A stretch of DNA of 22,776 nt from Dehalococcoidia bacterium (GCA_029859145.1 JAOUDT010000004.1:1-22776); one strand, 5' to 3'; positions 7,307 to 15,762 are shown, counted from the first letter of the stretch. The notes: generated from the sequence alone by a model not told the origin. Translations and numbers: made by a program.

Positions 7307-8431
7307 TTAGAAGCCCATCTCTTTGGCTAATACTTCTCGATAAAAATCGGCATCGCCAAAGGAGAGTTCGGCGGCCTTGGCGCGCCTGGTGTAATAATGC
7401 AGGTCATGCTCTATGGTAACGCCAATGGCTCCGTGAATCTGGTGCGCCAGAGCGAAGACCCGCTTAGAGGCTTCGCCTACCCAAGCTTTGGCTACAGCCA
7501 CTTCCTTGGTACAGGGAAGTCCCTCACTCAACATCCAGGCTGCTTGGTAGGTGCTGAATCTGGCGGCATCCACATCGGTTGCCATATCAGCACAATAGTG
7601 CTGTATGACTTGGAAGCTGCCAATTGGACGGTCAAATTGTTTCCTTTCTTTAGCATAGTCCACAGTCATCTCGAACACTCGCTGAATATTGCCGATCAAC
7701 TCACAACACTTTCCCACTGCTGCCCGCTCGATTATCTTTTGCACTGTGCTCCACCCCTGGCTCAGCCGCCCTAATATGTTGGCTCTTGGTACTGGCACTT
7801 GGTCAAAGACCACCTCACATAGCTTGTCACCGGCCATAGTTTTTAGAACAGTGTACTTTATTCCAGGACCCTTGGCGTCTACCAGGAATATAGTGATTCC
7901 ACCTTTAGGCTTGGTTCTAGCAACACACAGCAGGTCATCAGCAATATGAGCGTCAGGCACAAACAATTTTGTGCCGCTGATGGTATAGTTGCCATCATCA
8001 CGCGCGGCCTTGACTGTGACTGAAGAAGCATCGTAATTGTCGTGGCCCGGCTCAGTGAGGGCCAAGGTAAAAATCTTCTCACCACGTATTAGGCTGGGAA
8101 GATATTGTTGTTTTTGCTGTTCGCTGCCAATATCCAGTATGGAGATGCCTCCAAGAACCACCGTAGAGAAAAACGGGCCAGGCAAACAGGCTCTTCCCAT
8201 TTCTTCTAGCAACACTGCCAGGTCAAGAAAGCTCATATCACCACCACCGTATTCCCCGGGGAAGGCCAAGCCTATCCAGCCCAGTTCAGCCATATCCTGC
8301 CAGAATTCTCTAGAATAGCCTACCTCACTTTCTTCCATCCGTTTGACGAATTGCTTCGAACACTTATCAGCCAGGAAGTCGCGGGCTGTCTCTCTTAGCA
8401 TTTCTTGTTCTTCAGTAAGAGCTAACTTCAT
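7307..8431 (-). CDS. Acyl-CoA dehydrogenase family protein (second of the pair)
   Basis: A 374-residue flavoprotein of the acyl-CoA dehydrogenase fold: the N-terminal helical domain has GLAFPGEYGGG (54-64), the middle beta domain has LALTEPG (123-129), and the C-terminal domain has ERKQFDRPIGSFQ (262-274). The C-terminal flavin-contacting segment normally containing the catalytic Glu (YEGT...Q) is replaced by ELSFGDADFYRE. This variant is seen in subunits that pair with another dehydrogenase subunit, as in mycobacterial FadE heterotetramers. E235 (IIERA) sits where isovaleryl-CoA dehydrogenase has its base, so activity cannot be excluded. RBS GAGGAGG supports the ATG at 8431. The other dehydrogenase lies 96 bases upstream on the same strand. 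Confidence 0.9.
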   Translation of the reverse strand: MKLALTEEQEMLRETARDFLADKCSKQFVKRMEESEVGYSREFWQDMAELGWIGLAFPGEYGGGDMSFLDLAVLLEEMGRACLPGPFFSTVVLGGISILDIGSEQQKQQYLPSLIRGEKIFTLALTEPGHDNYDASSVTVKAARDDGNYTISGTKLFVPDAHIADDLLCVARTKPKGGITIFLVDAKGPGIKYTVLKTMAGDKLCEVVFDQVPVPRANILGRLSQGWSTVQKIIERAAVGKCCELIGNIQRVFEMTVDYAKERKQFDRPIGSFQVIQHYCADMATDVDAARFSTYQAAWMLSEGLPCTKEVAVAKAWVGEASKRVFALAHQIHGAIGVTIEHDLHYYTRRAKAAELSFGDADFYREVLAKEMGF

Positions 8432-8527
8432 AGCTATCCTCCTCTATCAAACATGCCGTGTGCATCTCTGAAGGTTGGCGAAGAATCCTTGAACCGTCGG
8501 ACACCGCGCCTCGTTCAGAGCTACGGC

Positions 8528-9685
8528 TTATGAGCTTGGTAATCCCAGTCTCCGTGTAGCCAAGATATTCTTCAAGATCTCTGTTGTGCCGGCTTGCAGG
8601 CTGTAACCTTTGGAGCCCAAGTATGAATGTAGAGCCATGCCTCGCAGACGAATGTACTTGGAACCCACCTTTAACTGTCCATAGGGACCCAAGACCTCCA
8701 TAGCTACGCCAGCCACGTGTTTCTCAAATTCAGTGGAATAGGCTTTGGACATAGCAGACTCCCAGTTGGGAGCTCGCCCTTCTTCCATAACCAAAGCCAC
8801 TCTGTAAACAAGCAGGCGTCCCACCTCAAACTCAATCTGTAGTTGCGCCAGCTTGCTTCGAATTACAGGATCCTTAGATAATTCATTCTCTTTGGCAAAC
8901 TGCATGATGGCATCAAAGAGGGGATAGTTGCCCATAAGGCGTTCCATGCCACTCCTCTCGTAATCAAGCTGGTGGAGGACTTGATAAAAGCCACGGTTTT
9001 TCTCTCCCACCAGATACCTCTTGTGCACGCGGACATTGTCAAAAAAGACATCATTCCAGGCCTCGGTGCCCGTGATGTCGATCATGGGGATGCGACTGAC
9101 GCCGGGCGACTTTGCATCCACGATAAATTCACTGATACCTCTATGCCTTGGTGCCTCGGGATCTGTTCGGACATACACATCGAAGTACTCAGAAAAAGAG
9201 GCACAGCTAGTCCACGTTTTTTGACCGTTAATTACATAATAATCACCATCTTCTACCGCCCTGGTCTGGAGTGAAGCCAGATCAGAACCAGTTCCAGGTT
9301 CGCTCATCCCCAAGCCAAAATAAGCCTCTCCCTTGACAATCCTGGGAAGAAACTCGTTTTTCAACTCTTCCGAGCCGAAAGAGAGGATAGCACCTCCGAC
9401 CTGCCGGTCACCAAACCAGTGACAAGCTGCTGGCGCTCCATAGCGTAGCATCTCCTCAGTGAGAATAAGCCTGTCTATGTGGCTGCGGTCCTGCCCGCCA
9501 TACTCCTTTGGCCATGTCAGTCCTATCCAGCCTCTCTTCGCTACCCGTTCAGTAAATCCGGGATCAAAGCCTTGTACCCAAGCATCACAGGTAGGTTCCC
9601 AATACCCCCTCTTTATCTCTTCCTCCAGGAAGCCCCGCACCTCCTTTCTAAATCTATTCTGTTCTTCAGTGAAGCTGAAATCCAC
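8528..9685 (-). CDS. Acyl-CoA dehydrogenase family protein (first of the pair)
   Basis: A 385-residue flavoprotein with the standard three-domain layout: GLTWPKEYGGQ (55-65), GLGMSEPGTGSDLASL (124-139), GQKTWTS (154-160) and the C-terminal GTTEILKNILATRRLGL (366-382). The FAD and acyl-CoA binding segments are all intact and resemble the FadE type that ends in GTxEI. The usual YEGT glutamate is Ala here (QAGTTEI), but E243 in LDYERSG occupies the isovaleryl-CoA dehydrogenase base position, so this is likely to be the catalytic partner of the neighbouring 374-residue protein. Starts with GTG at 9685 behind GAAAGGAG. It lies 15 bases after the carboxyltransferase gene. Electron acceptor ETF genes are not in the window. 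Substrate not determined. Confidence 0.92.
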   Translation of the reverse strand: MDFSFTEEQNRFRKEVRGFLEEEIKRGYWEPTCDAWVQGFDPGFTERVAKRGWIGLTWPKEYGGQDRSHIDRLILTEEMLRYGAPAACHWFGDRQVGGAILSFGSEELKNEFLPRIVKGEAYFGLGMSEPGTGSDLASLQTRAVEDGDYYVINGQKTWTSCASFSEYFDVYVRTDPEAPRHRGISEFIVDAKSPGVSRIPMIDITGTEAWNDVFFDNVRVHKRYLVGEKNRGFYQVLHQLDYERSGMERLMGNYPLFDAIMQFAKENELSKDPVIRSKLAQLQIEFEVGRLLVYRVALVMEEGRAPNWESAMSKAYSTEFEKHVAGVAMEVLGPYGQLKVGSKYIRLRGMALHSYLGSKGYSLQAGTTEILKNILATRRLGLPSS

Positions 9686-9700
9686 TCTCTTACTCCTTTC

Positions 9701-11263
9701 TCAGAGATTGATATTGGAGTACTTTCTCCAGGGCCTGGCCACGCATTTGCCTTCCAGAATATCCAGTGCCCCGTTTATGACCTTCCTGGTATCTGAGGGG
9801 TCTATCACATCATCGACATAGCCTCTCTGCGCGGCGCGGTAGGGGTTTTCGTACATCTCTGAGAATTCCTTTATCCTTTGTGCTTGCACCTCATCAGGCC
9901 TATCCGCCTCCTTTATTTCTCGAGCGAAGATGACGCTGGCTGCAGTTTCGGCGCCGACGATAGTAACTTGGGCCGTAGGCCAAGCAAAAACGAAATCGGC
10001 TCCGATAGCTTTGTCCAGCATGCCGTAGTGGGCGCCGGCGTAAGACTTTCTGATAATAATGGCAATCAAGGGCACTGTGGCATCCGCCCAGGCAAAAAGC
10101 AGCTTGGCGCCGTGGCGTAGAATTCCACCCCAATCTTGCCGAGAACCTATCAGATAGCCTGGCGAATCATGAAGAGTGACCAAGGGAATGTTGAATAGGT
10201 CGCAAAACCTGACAAACCTCGCTCCTTTGTCTGCAGCATCAATATCAATGCAACCAGCCATCCACTTCGGTTGGGTCGCCACTATCCCCACGGGACGCCC
10301 GTTGAAGCGGGCAAAGCCTGTAATTATGTTCCGCGCATGAAGTCCCAACGTCTCAAAGAAATAACCCTGGTCAACAATTCTCTTGATCACTTCATACATA
10401 TCGAAAGGTTCGTAGGAATGTTCGGGCAGCAGGCCAAGCAAATCCTCTCTCCTTTCCGGGTCATCGTCCGTTGTGATGCGAGGTGGCCTCTCTCTGTTGC
10501 TGGAAGGCAAAAGGGCCAGAAGTTCCTTACACTTGTCCAGACAGTCCGCATCATCCTCAGCCACGATGTGTGTTTGTCCTGATTTGATGGCATGGGCCTT
10601 GTAACCAGAGAGTTCCTCCAGGCTGATTTCCTCCCCGGTTTGCGTCTTGACAAAAGCTGGTCCAGCGATGCCCATAAACCCCGTGCGCTTCGTTTGAATG
10701 AGAAAATCTTGCATCACAGGATGATATGCCTGGCCTCCCAGACAAGGGCCCATAAGCAGAGCTATCTGAGGTACTATTCCCGACGCAAGTATTTGGGATC
10801 TGAACAGCCACCCGTAACTCTCCAGAGTATCTATCCCCTCCTGCAATCGAGCACCCCCGGAATCATTCATACCTACAAATGGCCATCCATTATCCTTGGC
10901 GAAATCTACAGCACGAACGAATTTTTTGCCATGATATTCGCCAAACGTACCAGCCATCGCAGTATAATCCTCGGCAGCAACAACGACATGTCTGCCATTG
11001 ACTCTGCCAAACCCAGTGATTACTCCCTCAGCTGGCACCTCTCTTTTATCCATGCCAAAAGCGGTCGTCCTGTGCTTGACAAACAATCCTATTTCTGTGA
11101 ATGTGCCGGGGTCGAAGAAATAATCTATCCTCTCCCGGGCCGACATCTGCCCTTTCTTATGGCGCTCTTCAATCGCCTTTGCCCCACCCATCTGCAAGAT
11201 GTGTTCTTGCTCTCTTTTCAGTTCCTTTAGCTTGTTCAGACTCTTGCCAGATTCATCGGTCAT
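9701..11263 (-). CDS. Acyl-CoA carboxyltransferase subunit (propionyl-CoA carboxylase beta/methylmalonyl-CoA decarboxylase alpha type)
   Basis: A 520-residue protein built of two crotonase-like halves, full length for the family. The N half contains NDSGGARLQEG and the oxyanion-hole loop GPCLGGQAY; the C half contains the DSPGYLIGS segment and RKSYAGAHYGM, which contact acyl-CoA and biotin. It moves a carboxyl group between carboxybiotin and an acyl-CoA. Neither a biotin carboxylase, a biotin carrier protein nor membrane decarboxylase subunits are in the window, so carboxylase and sodium-pump decarboxylase roles remain open. A TTG at 11281 would add six residues, but the ATG at 11263 has GGAGGTGA about 7 bases before it, so it is chosen. 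First gene of the minus-strand acyl-CoA block, with its own promoter at 11331-11359. Confidence 0.9.
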   Translation of the reverse strand: MTDESGKSLNKLKELKREQEHILQMGGAKAIEERHKKGQMSARERIDYFFDPGTFTEIGLFVKHRTTAFGMDKREVPAEGVITGFGRVNGRHVVVAAEDYTAMAGTFGEYHGKKFVRAVDFAKDNGWPFVGMNDSGGARLQEGIDTLESYGWLFRSQILASGIVPQIALLMGPCLGGQAYHPVMQDFLIQTKRTGFMGIAGPAFVKTQTGEEISLEELSGYKAHAIKSGQTHIVAEDDADCLDKCKELLALLPSSNRERPPRITTDDDPERREDLLGLLPEHSYEPFDMYEVIKRIVDQGYFFETLGLHARNIITGFARFNGRPVGIVATQPKWMAGCIDIDAADKGARFVRFCDLFNIPLVTLHDSPGYLIGSRQDWGGILRHGAKLLFAWADATVPLIAIIIRKSYAGAHYGMLDKAIGADFVFAWPTAQVTIVGAETAASVIFAREIKEADRPDEVQAQRIKEFSEMYENPYRAAQRGYVDDVIDPSDTRKVINGALDILEGKCVARPWRKYSNINL

Positions 11264-11330
11264 AAATCTCACCTCCGCCAAGAAAAGGGCTCTCTATACG
11301 AACAATAATGGCTCACTTCATAATGCTGCT

Positions 11331-11359
11331 ATCATATGGCATGGTCACCAGTTTTTCAA
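11331..11359 (-). promoter_or_regulatory. sigma70-type promoter for the carboxyltransferase/dehydrogenase operon
   Basis: Read on the minus strand, TTGAAA (11359-11354) and TATGAT (11336-11331) each match five of six consensus bases and are 17 bases apart. Transcription would start near 11325, about 60 bases before the ATG at 11263. It lies in the 125-base gap behind pabB, so the block of four acyl-CoA genes is probably its own transcription unit. Confidence 0.6.
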
Positions 11360-11388
11360 TGCTCCGACTCATGATTTCGCGGCGACTG

Positions 11389-12867
11389 TTATTTTGTGGC
11401 CACAACCACTTCACTTGCCAATTGCAGAGCTCGAATCAGAGCCCTGGCTTTGTCCAGCGTCTCGCTATACTCGGCTTCCGGATCGGAGTCGTAAATAATG
11501 CCACCACCCACCTGAAAATAAGCTTTGCCTCCCTTGATCAGGAAAGTGCGGATAACGATGTTGACGTCCATGTCCTCATCGTAGCTCAGGTAGCCTATGG
11601 AGCCGGTATAGACACTCCTTCTGGTCGGCTCAATTTCATCGATAATCTGCATAGCTCGCACCTTAGGAGCGCCGGTAATAGAGCCACCAGGGAAAGTAGC
11701 CTTGAGCAGGTCAATGTTGCTCTTGCCCCGTCGCAGCCTGCCCATCACAGTAGAGGTGAGATGAAACACGGTTGGGAAAGTCTCCAGCATAGCTAGCTCA
11801 GTGACCTTTACTGTGCCATAGCGGCAGACCCGTCCCAAGTCATTCCTTTCCAAATCGACAATCATAACGTTTTCTGCGTGGTCCTTGGCACTGCGGATCA
11901 ACTCATCAGCCAGACGCTCATCTTCAACGGGATCCTTGCCTCGTGGTCTCGTGCCCTTTATTGGTCGCGTCTCTACCAAGTCATTTTTGGCTTTGAGGAA
12001 CCTCTCCGGAGAGGCACTGACGATGGCTACGCCCGGGAAATTCAGATAGCTCGCAAAGGGAGCGGGGTTGACTGTCCTCAGTCGTTTGTAGAGCTCATAC
12101 GGCGGGATTTTCAAATCAGCTTCAAACCTTTGAGAGAGATTGACTTGAAAGACATCGCCAGCGGCGATATATTCCCGCACTCTATTCACAGCTTTCATGT
12201 ATTCCTCAGGAGTAAAATTGGACTTGAGTGTGATTTCTTGACTTTCATGGCGGGGCTCAAAGTCACCATCCCCTAGTCTCTTACTTCGAGACAGAGAGGC
12301 TTCTTCACTAGCACACTTGGTGTAAAGCCAGTCCTTCGTCTCTTCAAGCCTCATTCTGGCCCGCCTTAACCGCTGTCCTTCCTCCATCGCAGGAAAGCCT
12401 GTGGCAACAAGGTAGGCTTTGTTCTCAAGATGATCGAATGCGACGACGGTATCATAAAAGGCAAGCGAACTCTCAGGCAGTCTAAGATCGTCCATGGCCC
12501 TTGATGGCAGACGTTCGACGAAATGACACAGATCATAACCGAGGTAGCCAACAGCCCCACCCAAGAACGGAACAGGCGCCGGACAATGGTCTAATTTGTA
12601 TGTCTCCAATAGCTTGCCTATGATGTCAAAGGGGTTGCCATGCTGCACTTCATGCTCTTGCCCACGAATGATAGTAACCTCGGGCCCTCGACTGCTAATT
12701 ACGAGAAATGGTTCACTGCCCAAAAACGAATATCTCCCCAGCCTCTGAGGATCCATACCGCTGTCTAAAAAGAAGCTATAGGGCTTGTCCTTGACTAGCT
12801 CAAAAAGCTCAGGTGCAGTCAAGGAAGCAAAGAACTCTTCGATTAGCGGATAGCGATTCCTAATCAC
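11389..12867 (-). CDS. pabB: Aminodeoxychorismate synthase component I
   Basis: A 492-residue chorismate-utilising enzyme. PIKGT (302-306), with K304, is diagnostic: aminodeoxychorismate synthases have PIKGT while anthranilate synthases have PIAGT, so this is PabB (4-aminobenzoate and folate synthesis) rather than TrpE. Other landmarks are the N-terminal GRYSFLGSEP (44-53), the core FQVNLSQRF (240-248), the DLERNDLGR metal region and FPGGSITGAPKVRAM. Together with a glutaminase (PabA, not in the window) it makes 4-amino-4-deoxychorismate. It starts with GTG at 12867, 13 bases after sucD, with only a poor Shine-Dalgarno, so translation may depend on sucD ribosomes. Placement behind sucCD has no obvious metabolic logic. 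Confidence 0.9.
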   Translation of the reverse strand: MIRNRYPLIEEFFASLTAPELFELVKDKPYSFFLDSGMDPQRLGRYSFLGSEPFLVISSRGPEVTIIRGQEHEVQHGNPFDIIGKLLETYKLDHCPAPVPFLGGAVGYLGYDLCHFVERLPSRAMDDLRLPESSLAFYDTVVAFDHLENKAYLVATGFPAMEEGQRLRRARMRLEETKDWLYTKCASEEASLSRSKRLGDGDFEPRHESQEITLKSNFTPEEYMKAVNRVREYIAAGDVFQVNLSQRFEADLKIPPYELYKRLRTVNPAPFASYLNFPGVAIVSASPERFLKAKNDLVETRPIKGTRPRGKDPVEDERLADELIRSAKDHAENVMIVDLERNDLGRVCRYGTVKVTELAMLETFPTVFHLTSTVMGRLRRGKSNIDLLKATFPGGSITGAPKVRAMQIIDEIEPTRRSVYTGSIGYLSYDEDMDVNIVIRTFLIKGGKAYFQVGGGIIYDSDPEAEYSETLDKARALIRALQLASEVVVATK

Positions 12868-12880
12868 TTACCGACAATAC

Positions 12881-13756
12881 CTATACGCTCTTCAACACTT
12901 TCTTGACGGTGAGGCCAACTTCTGCGGGAGTGGGAGCTATGGTAGCCCCCGCCTGTGACAGAGCCTTTATTTTTTCTGAAGCCTTGGCAGCACTACCGGT
13001 AATGATAGCTCCAGCGTGTCCCATCCTCTTGCCCGGCGGAGCAGTACTACCAGCCACGAAAGCAACCACAGGCTTGGTCATCTTGTGACGGATGAATTCA
13101 GCAGCTTCCTGCTCCATCGTGCCACCAATTTCACCAATAAGAACAACAGCCTTAGTATGCTCGTCTGCCTCAAATAATTTCAAGACGTCGACAAAAGTGC
13201 TGCCGGGCAGAGCATCACCACCGATGCCAACACATGTGGATTGCCCGATTCTCAAACTGGTGAGCTGAGATACAACATCGTAAGTCAGGGTGCCACTGCG
13301 AGAGACTACCCCAACATTGCCGGGAAGATGGATTTCCCCCACCATAATCCCAGCCTTGCATTTACCCGGGGACATAACTCCGGGGCAGTTAGGACCAATG
13401 AGACGGGTTGGTTTGCCTTTAAGGTAGCGGTGCACTTTCACCATGTCTAACACCGGTATGCCCTCGGTTATGCACAAAATGAGCGCCATGCCGGCGTCAA
13501 TCGCTTCCAGGATACCATCTGCAGCATAGGCCGGAGGCACAAACATGATACTGGCATTAGCTCCGGTGTCAGTCATGGCCTTCTCCACAGTATTGAACAC
13601 CGACACACCCAAATGCCTACTACCCCCTTTGCCAGGAGTTACCCCAGCCACCACCTTCGTGCCGTATTCTATGCAGCGCCGGGTGTGAAAGGTACCTTCG
13701 CTGCCAGTAATACCCTGGACTAAAAGCTTGGTGTCTTCATCAACGAGGATGCTCAT
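12881..13756 (-). CDS. sucD: Succinyl-CoA synthetase (succinate-CoA ligase) alpha subunit
   Basis: A 291-residue CoA-ligase alpha subunit of normal length. It has the CoA-binding Rossmann part (VQGITGSEG at 13-21), the GPNCPGV segment (121-127) and the phosphohistidine motif PGKRMGHAGAI with H247, which carries the phosphoryl group in the reaction succinyl-CoA + (A/G)DP + Pi to succinate + (A/G)TP + CoA. Its ATG overlaps the sucC stop codon by four bases (ATGA), so the subunits are translationally coupled. In this context it could run either in the citric acid cycle or to conserve energy from succinyl-CoA formed through propionyl-CoA and methylmalonyl-CoA. Confidence 0.95.
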   Translation of the reverse strand: MSILVDEDTKLLVQGITGSEGTFHTRRCIEYGTKVVAGVTPGKGGSRHLGVSVFNTVEKAMTDTGANASIMFVPPAYAADGILEAIDAGMALILCITEGIPVLDMVKVHRYLKGKPTRLIGPNCPGVMSPGKCKAGIMVGEIHLPGNVGVVSRSGTLTYDVVSQLTSLRIGQSTCVGIGGDALPGSTFVDVLKLFEADEHTKAVVLIGEIGGTMEQEAAEFIRHKMTKPVVAFVAGSTAPPGKRMGHAGAIITGSAAKASEKIKALSQAGATIAPTPAEVGLTVKKVLKSV

Positions 13757-14925
13757 CTTGTCACTCCTTTTGCTGCTTCGACTACCTTACGGGCCCCATC
13801 ATAGAAATCTTTAGCCTGGATGAAATTCATCCCTGACTGGGCAAGGATGTGCTGACCTTCTTCCAGATTTGTGCCTGCCAGTCTGATTACTACTGGGAAA
13901 GGGATAGTCATTAGCTGATAAGCCTCAACTATTCCCTTAGCGATAACATCCACCCTAGCCATTCCTCCGAATATATTCACCAGAACAGCCCTAATTCTGT
14001 GGTCAGCAACAAACATCTTGAACGAGTTCACTACCCTCTCAGTGTTATTAAGCGTGCCAATGTCCAGGAAATTCGCCGCTCTGCCACCACAATACTGGAT
14101 AAGGTCATTGACTGCCATGGCTAACCCGGCACCGTTGACCATGCAGCCGATGTCGCCATCCATTTTGACATAATTGTTAATCCCCCAGTCACGAGCCTGG
14201 ATTTCAAGAGGCTCCTCCTGCTCTTTGTCTTGGAGTTCCTGAATGTCTTTGTGCCGATACAGGGCGTTGTCGTCAAAATTGAGCTTGGCGTCCAGAGCCA
14301 GTAGTTTTCCGTCAGCGGTTACCACCAAAGGATTTATCTCAGCGAGGGAGCAATCCTTATCCATAAAGAGTCTATAGAGATTTGTCATCAACCGCGTGGC
14401 TTCACCCATCTGGCCTCCATTCAGACTTATCCCATAGGCCATCTTGCGACCTTGAAACGGCTGAAAACTAATAGCAGGATCAATATAGCTCTTGAGTATT
14501 TTCTCTGGAGTGGATTGGGCCACCTCTTCGATTTCCATGCCTCCGGCCTCGCTCGCCATCATCACTGGCAAGTGGCTGACCCCGTCAACTAGGATGCTGA
14601 TGTAGAGCTCCCGTGCCACATTGCTTGCTTCTTCCACCAGAACCTTACTTACCGGCACTCCTTGCGGTCCAGTCTGATGTGTCACCAGTCTGGTCCCAAT
14701 CAATTGACCCGCCGCCTTTTCTGCTTCTTCCGGACTATTGACTGTCTTTATACCGCCCGCCTTGCCCCTCCCCCCAGCATAGACCTGGGCTTTGACTACC
14801 GCTCTCACGCCAATCTCAGCAGCTATCTTTTTCGCTTCGGCTGCGGTATAAGCTACATCGCCTCTAGGAACGGCAATACCGTATTGAGCCAGAAGTGCCT
14901 TGGCCTGATACTCGTGGATTTTCAC
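13753..14925 (-). CDS. sucC: Succinyl-CoA synthetase (succinate-CoA ligase) beta subunit
   Basis: A 390-residue subunit of normal length. The N-terminal ATP-grasp domain starts MKIHEYQAKALLAQYGI and contains the phosphate-binding GGRGKAGG (51-58); the acidic metal ligands lie in AEINPLVV; the C-terminal CoA-ligase domain has DIGTLNN and NIFGGMARVDVIA. It supplies nucleotide and succinate binding to the alpha-beta enzyme. Starts with GTG at 14925 behind AAAGGAG, which fixes the start. It is the first gene of a sucC-sucD-pabB unit; I could not find a convincing promoter in the 140 bases upstream. Nucleotide preference (ATP or GTP) is not readable by eye. Confidence 0.95.
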   Translation of the reverse strand: MKIHEYQAKALLAQYGIAVPRGDVAYTAAEAKKIAAEIGVRAVVKAQVYAGGRGKAGGIKTVNSPEEAEKAAGQLIGTRLVTHQTGPQGVPVSKVLVEEASNVARELYISILVDGVSHLPVMMASEAGGMEIEEVAQSTPEKILKSYIDPAISFQPFQGRKMAYGISLNGGQMGEATRLMTNLYRLFMDKDCSLAEINPLVVTADGKLLALDAKLNFDDNALYRHKDIQELQDKEQEEPLEIQARDWGINNYVKMDGDIGCMVNGAGLAMAVNDLIQYCGGRAANFLDIGTLNNTERVVNSFKMFVADHRIRAVLVNIFGGMARVDVIAKGIVEAYQLMTIPFPVVIRLAGTNLEEGQHILAQSGMNFIQAKDFYDGARKVVEAAKGVTR

Positions 14926-14984
14926 GCTATCTCCTTTCTATTTCAAGCTCTATCCTTGACACACTATGGATGTTCTGCACAATA

Positions 14985-15056
14985 CCCTATAGAATTCTCT
15001 CCCGCCAGTTAAGAGAATTAGGGCGTAACCGACGATTTCCAGCTGTTCTTAGCTGG
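14985..15056. repeat. Two hairpins in the gap upstream of sucC
   Basis: AATTCTCT (14993-15000) pairs with AGAGAATT (15012-15019), extended by CCCT (14985-14988) with AGGG (15020-15023) across a four-base bulge. A second hairpin is CCAGCT (15039-15044) with AGCTGG (15051-15056). Neither is followed by a T-run on the minus strand, so they are not clear intrinsic terminators for the gene ending at 15067; a leader structure for sucC is also possible. Confidence 0.35.
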
Positions 15057-15066
15057 CAATTCTCTT

Positions 15067-15576
15067 TCATATCTTTCTACTATCGTAGGCCCAATGTAAA
15101 ACCGCCTGTCTTTGTTTCCTACGGCAATTCAAATCGCCGGGGAGACAATTCTTCCGTATCTGAACGACATGTCTTTTTATGGCCTTCCATCTTTTAATTT
15201 GTCGTTCATCATCTTCATGCCTGCGCCCCAAGTAATATCGACAATACCACTGAAACCAACCGCGGGGATCATCGGGATTTATCCAGCCCTTCTTTCTCCA
15301 AACAGATAAAGGCTGACTGGCATTAACACCGAAAAAATTCAATTTTGGATCGTGTTTTTCGGAGCACAGTCTCGCTCTTGTAAGCCAGCTTGCGGGAAAT
15401 TCTTTTCTGCAATCAGTCATGTATTTGCCACCGAAAATGCCCAGTTCAAGCATCTCCTTTGGGCTCAGTTCCGGCGTAAAGTCAGCGTGAAAATTTCTTC
15501 CGCATGGCTGCGTCAGTCCATAGCGATAATCAGTCTGCATTTTGTCGTCAACGATTATTATCGATTGTCTCTTCAC
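15067..15576 (-). CDS. Conserved protein of unknown function, cysteine- and tryptophan-rich
   Basis: A 169-residue soluble protein. The stretch from MQTDYRYGLTQPCGRNF onward, including ELGIFGGKYMTDC, ASQPLSVWRKKGW, DPRGWFQWYCRYYLGRR and the C-terminal LHWAYDSRKI, looks strongly conserved in style, and I have an impression of relatives in scattered bacteria and eukaryotes, but no named function. It has seven Cys, including KNCLPGDLNC near the C-terminus, and a cluster of aromatic residues in WFQWYCRYY. The GTG at 15576 is chosen because GAGGAGAGG lies just upstream; the ATG at 15540 is an alternative. A longer frame to 15732 runs through the tRNA gene and is rejected. It begins 55 bases after tRNA-Ser on the same strand with no terminator visible between, so the two may share a transcript. 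Confidence 0.75.
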   Translation of the reverse strand: MKRQSIIIVDDKMQTDYRYGLTQPCGRNFHADFTPELSPKEMLELGIFGGKYMTDCRKEFPASWLTRARLCSEKHDPKLNFFGVNASQPLSVWRKKGWINPDDPRGWFQWYCRYYLGRRHEDDERQIKRWKAIKRHVVQIRKNCLPGDLNCRRKQRQAVLHWAYDSRKI

Positions 15577-15631
15577 ACACCTCTCCTCTCGACTGCAACA
15601 TAGATCGTTCTCGCTGAAACCAAGTTCCAAG

Positions 15632-15723
15632 TGGCGGAGGGGGTGGGATTCGAACCCACGTTCGCCAAAAAAGGCGAAAACGGTTTTCAAGACCGTCACC
15701 ATAAACCGCTCGGTCACCCCTCC
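15632..15723 (-). tRNA. tRNA-Ser (anticodon UGA)
   Basis: Read on the minus strand, the acceptor GGAGGGG pairs with CCCCTCC, followed by the G73 typical of tRNA-Ser and an encoded CCA (15634-15632). The anticodon arm ACGGT-CTTGAAA-ACCGT gives anticodon TGA. The long variable arm TTCGCC-TTTTTT-GGCGAA marks a class II serine tRNA, and the T arm GTGGG-TTCGAAT-CCCAC is standard. It decodes UCA and, with modification, other UCN codons. Confidence 0.96.
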
Positions 15724-15732
15724 CAACTCCAA

Positions 15733-15762
15733 ATTCTACTTTAAATTGACCACTTCGGGCAA
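15733..15762 (-). promoter_or_regulatory. Promoter for tRNA-Ser
   Basis: On the minus strand TTGCCC (15762-15757) is followed after 18 bases by TAGAAT (15738-15733). The predicted start is within a few bases of the mature tRNA 5' end at 15723. The same -10 sequence is used by the rnpB promoter. Confidence 0.5.

Noticed and set aside
10592..11230. 212-codon plus-strand frame inside the carboxyltransferase gene
   Set aside because: Shadow of a clearly identified gene on the other strand; no family pattern.
11389..12867. TrpE (anthranilate synthase) as the identity of this gene
   Set aside because: The PIKGT motif with Lys304 points to aminodeoxychorismate synthase; TrpE has Ala at that site.
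15577..15732. N-terminal extension of the Cys/Trp-rich protein to an ATG at 15732
   Set aside because: The extra codons run through the whole tRNA-Ser gene; the GTG at 15576 has its own good ribosome site.
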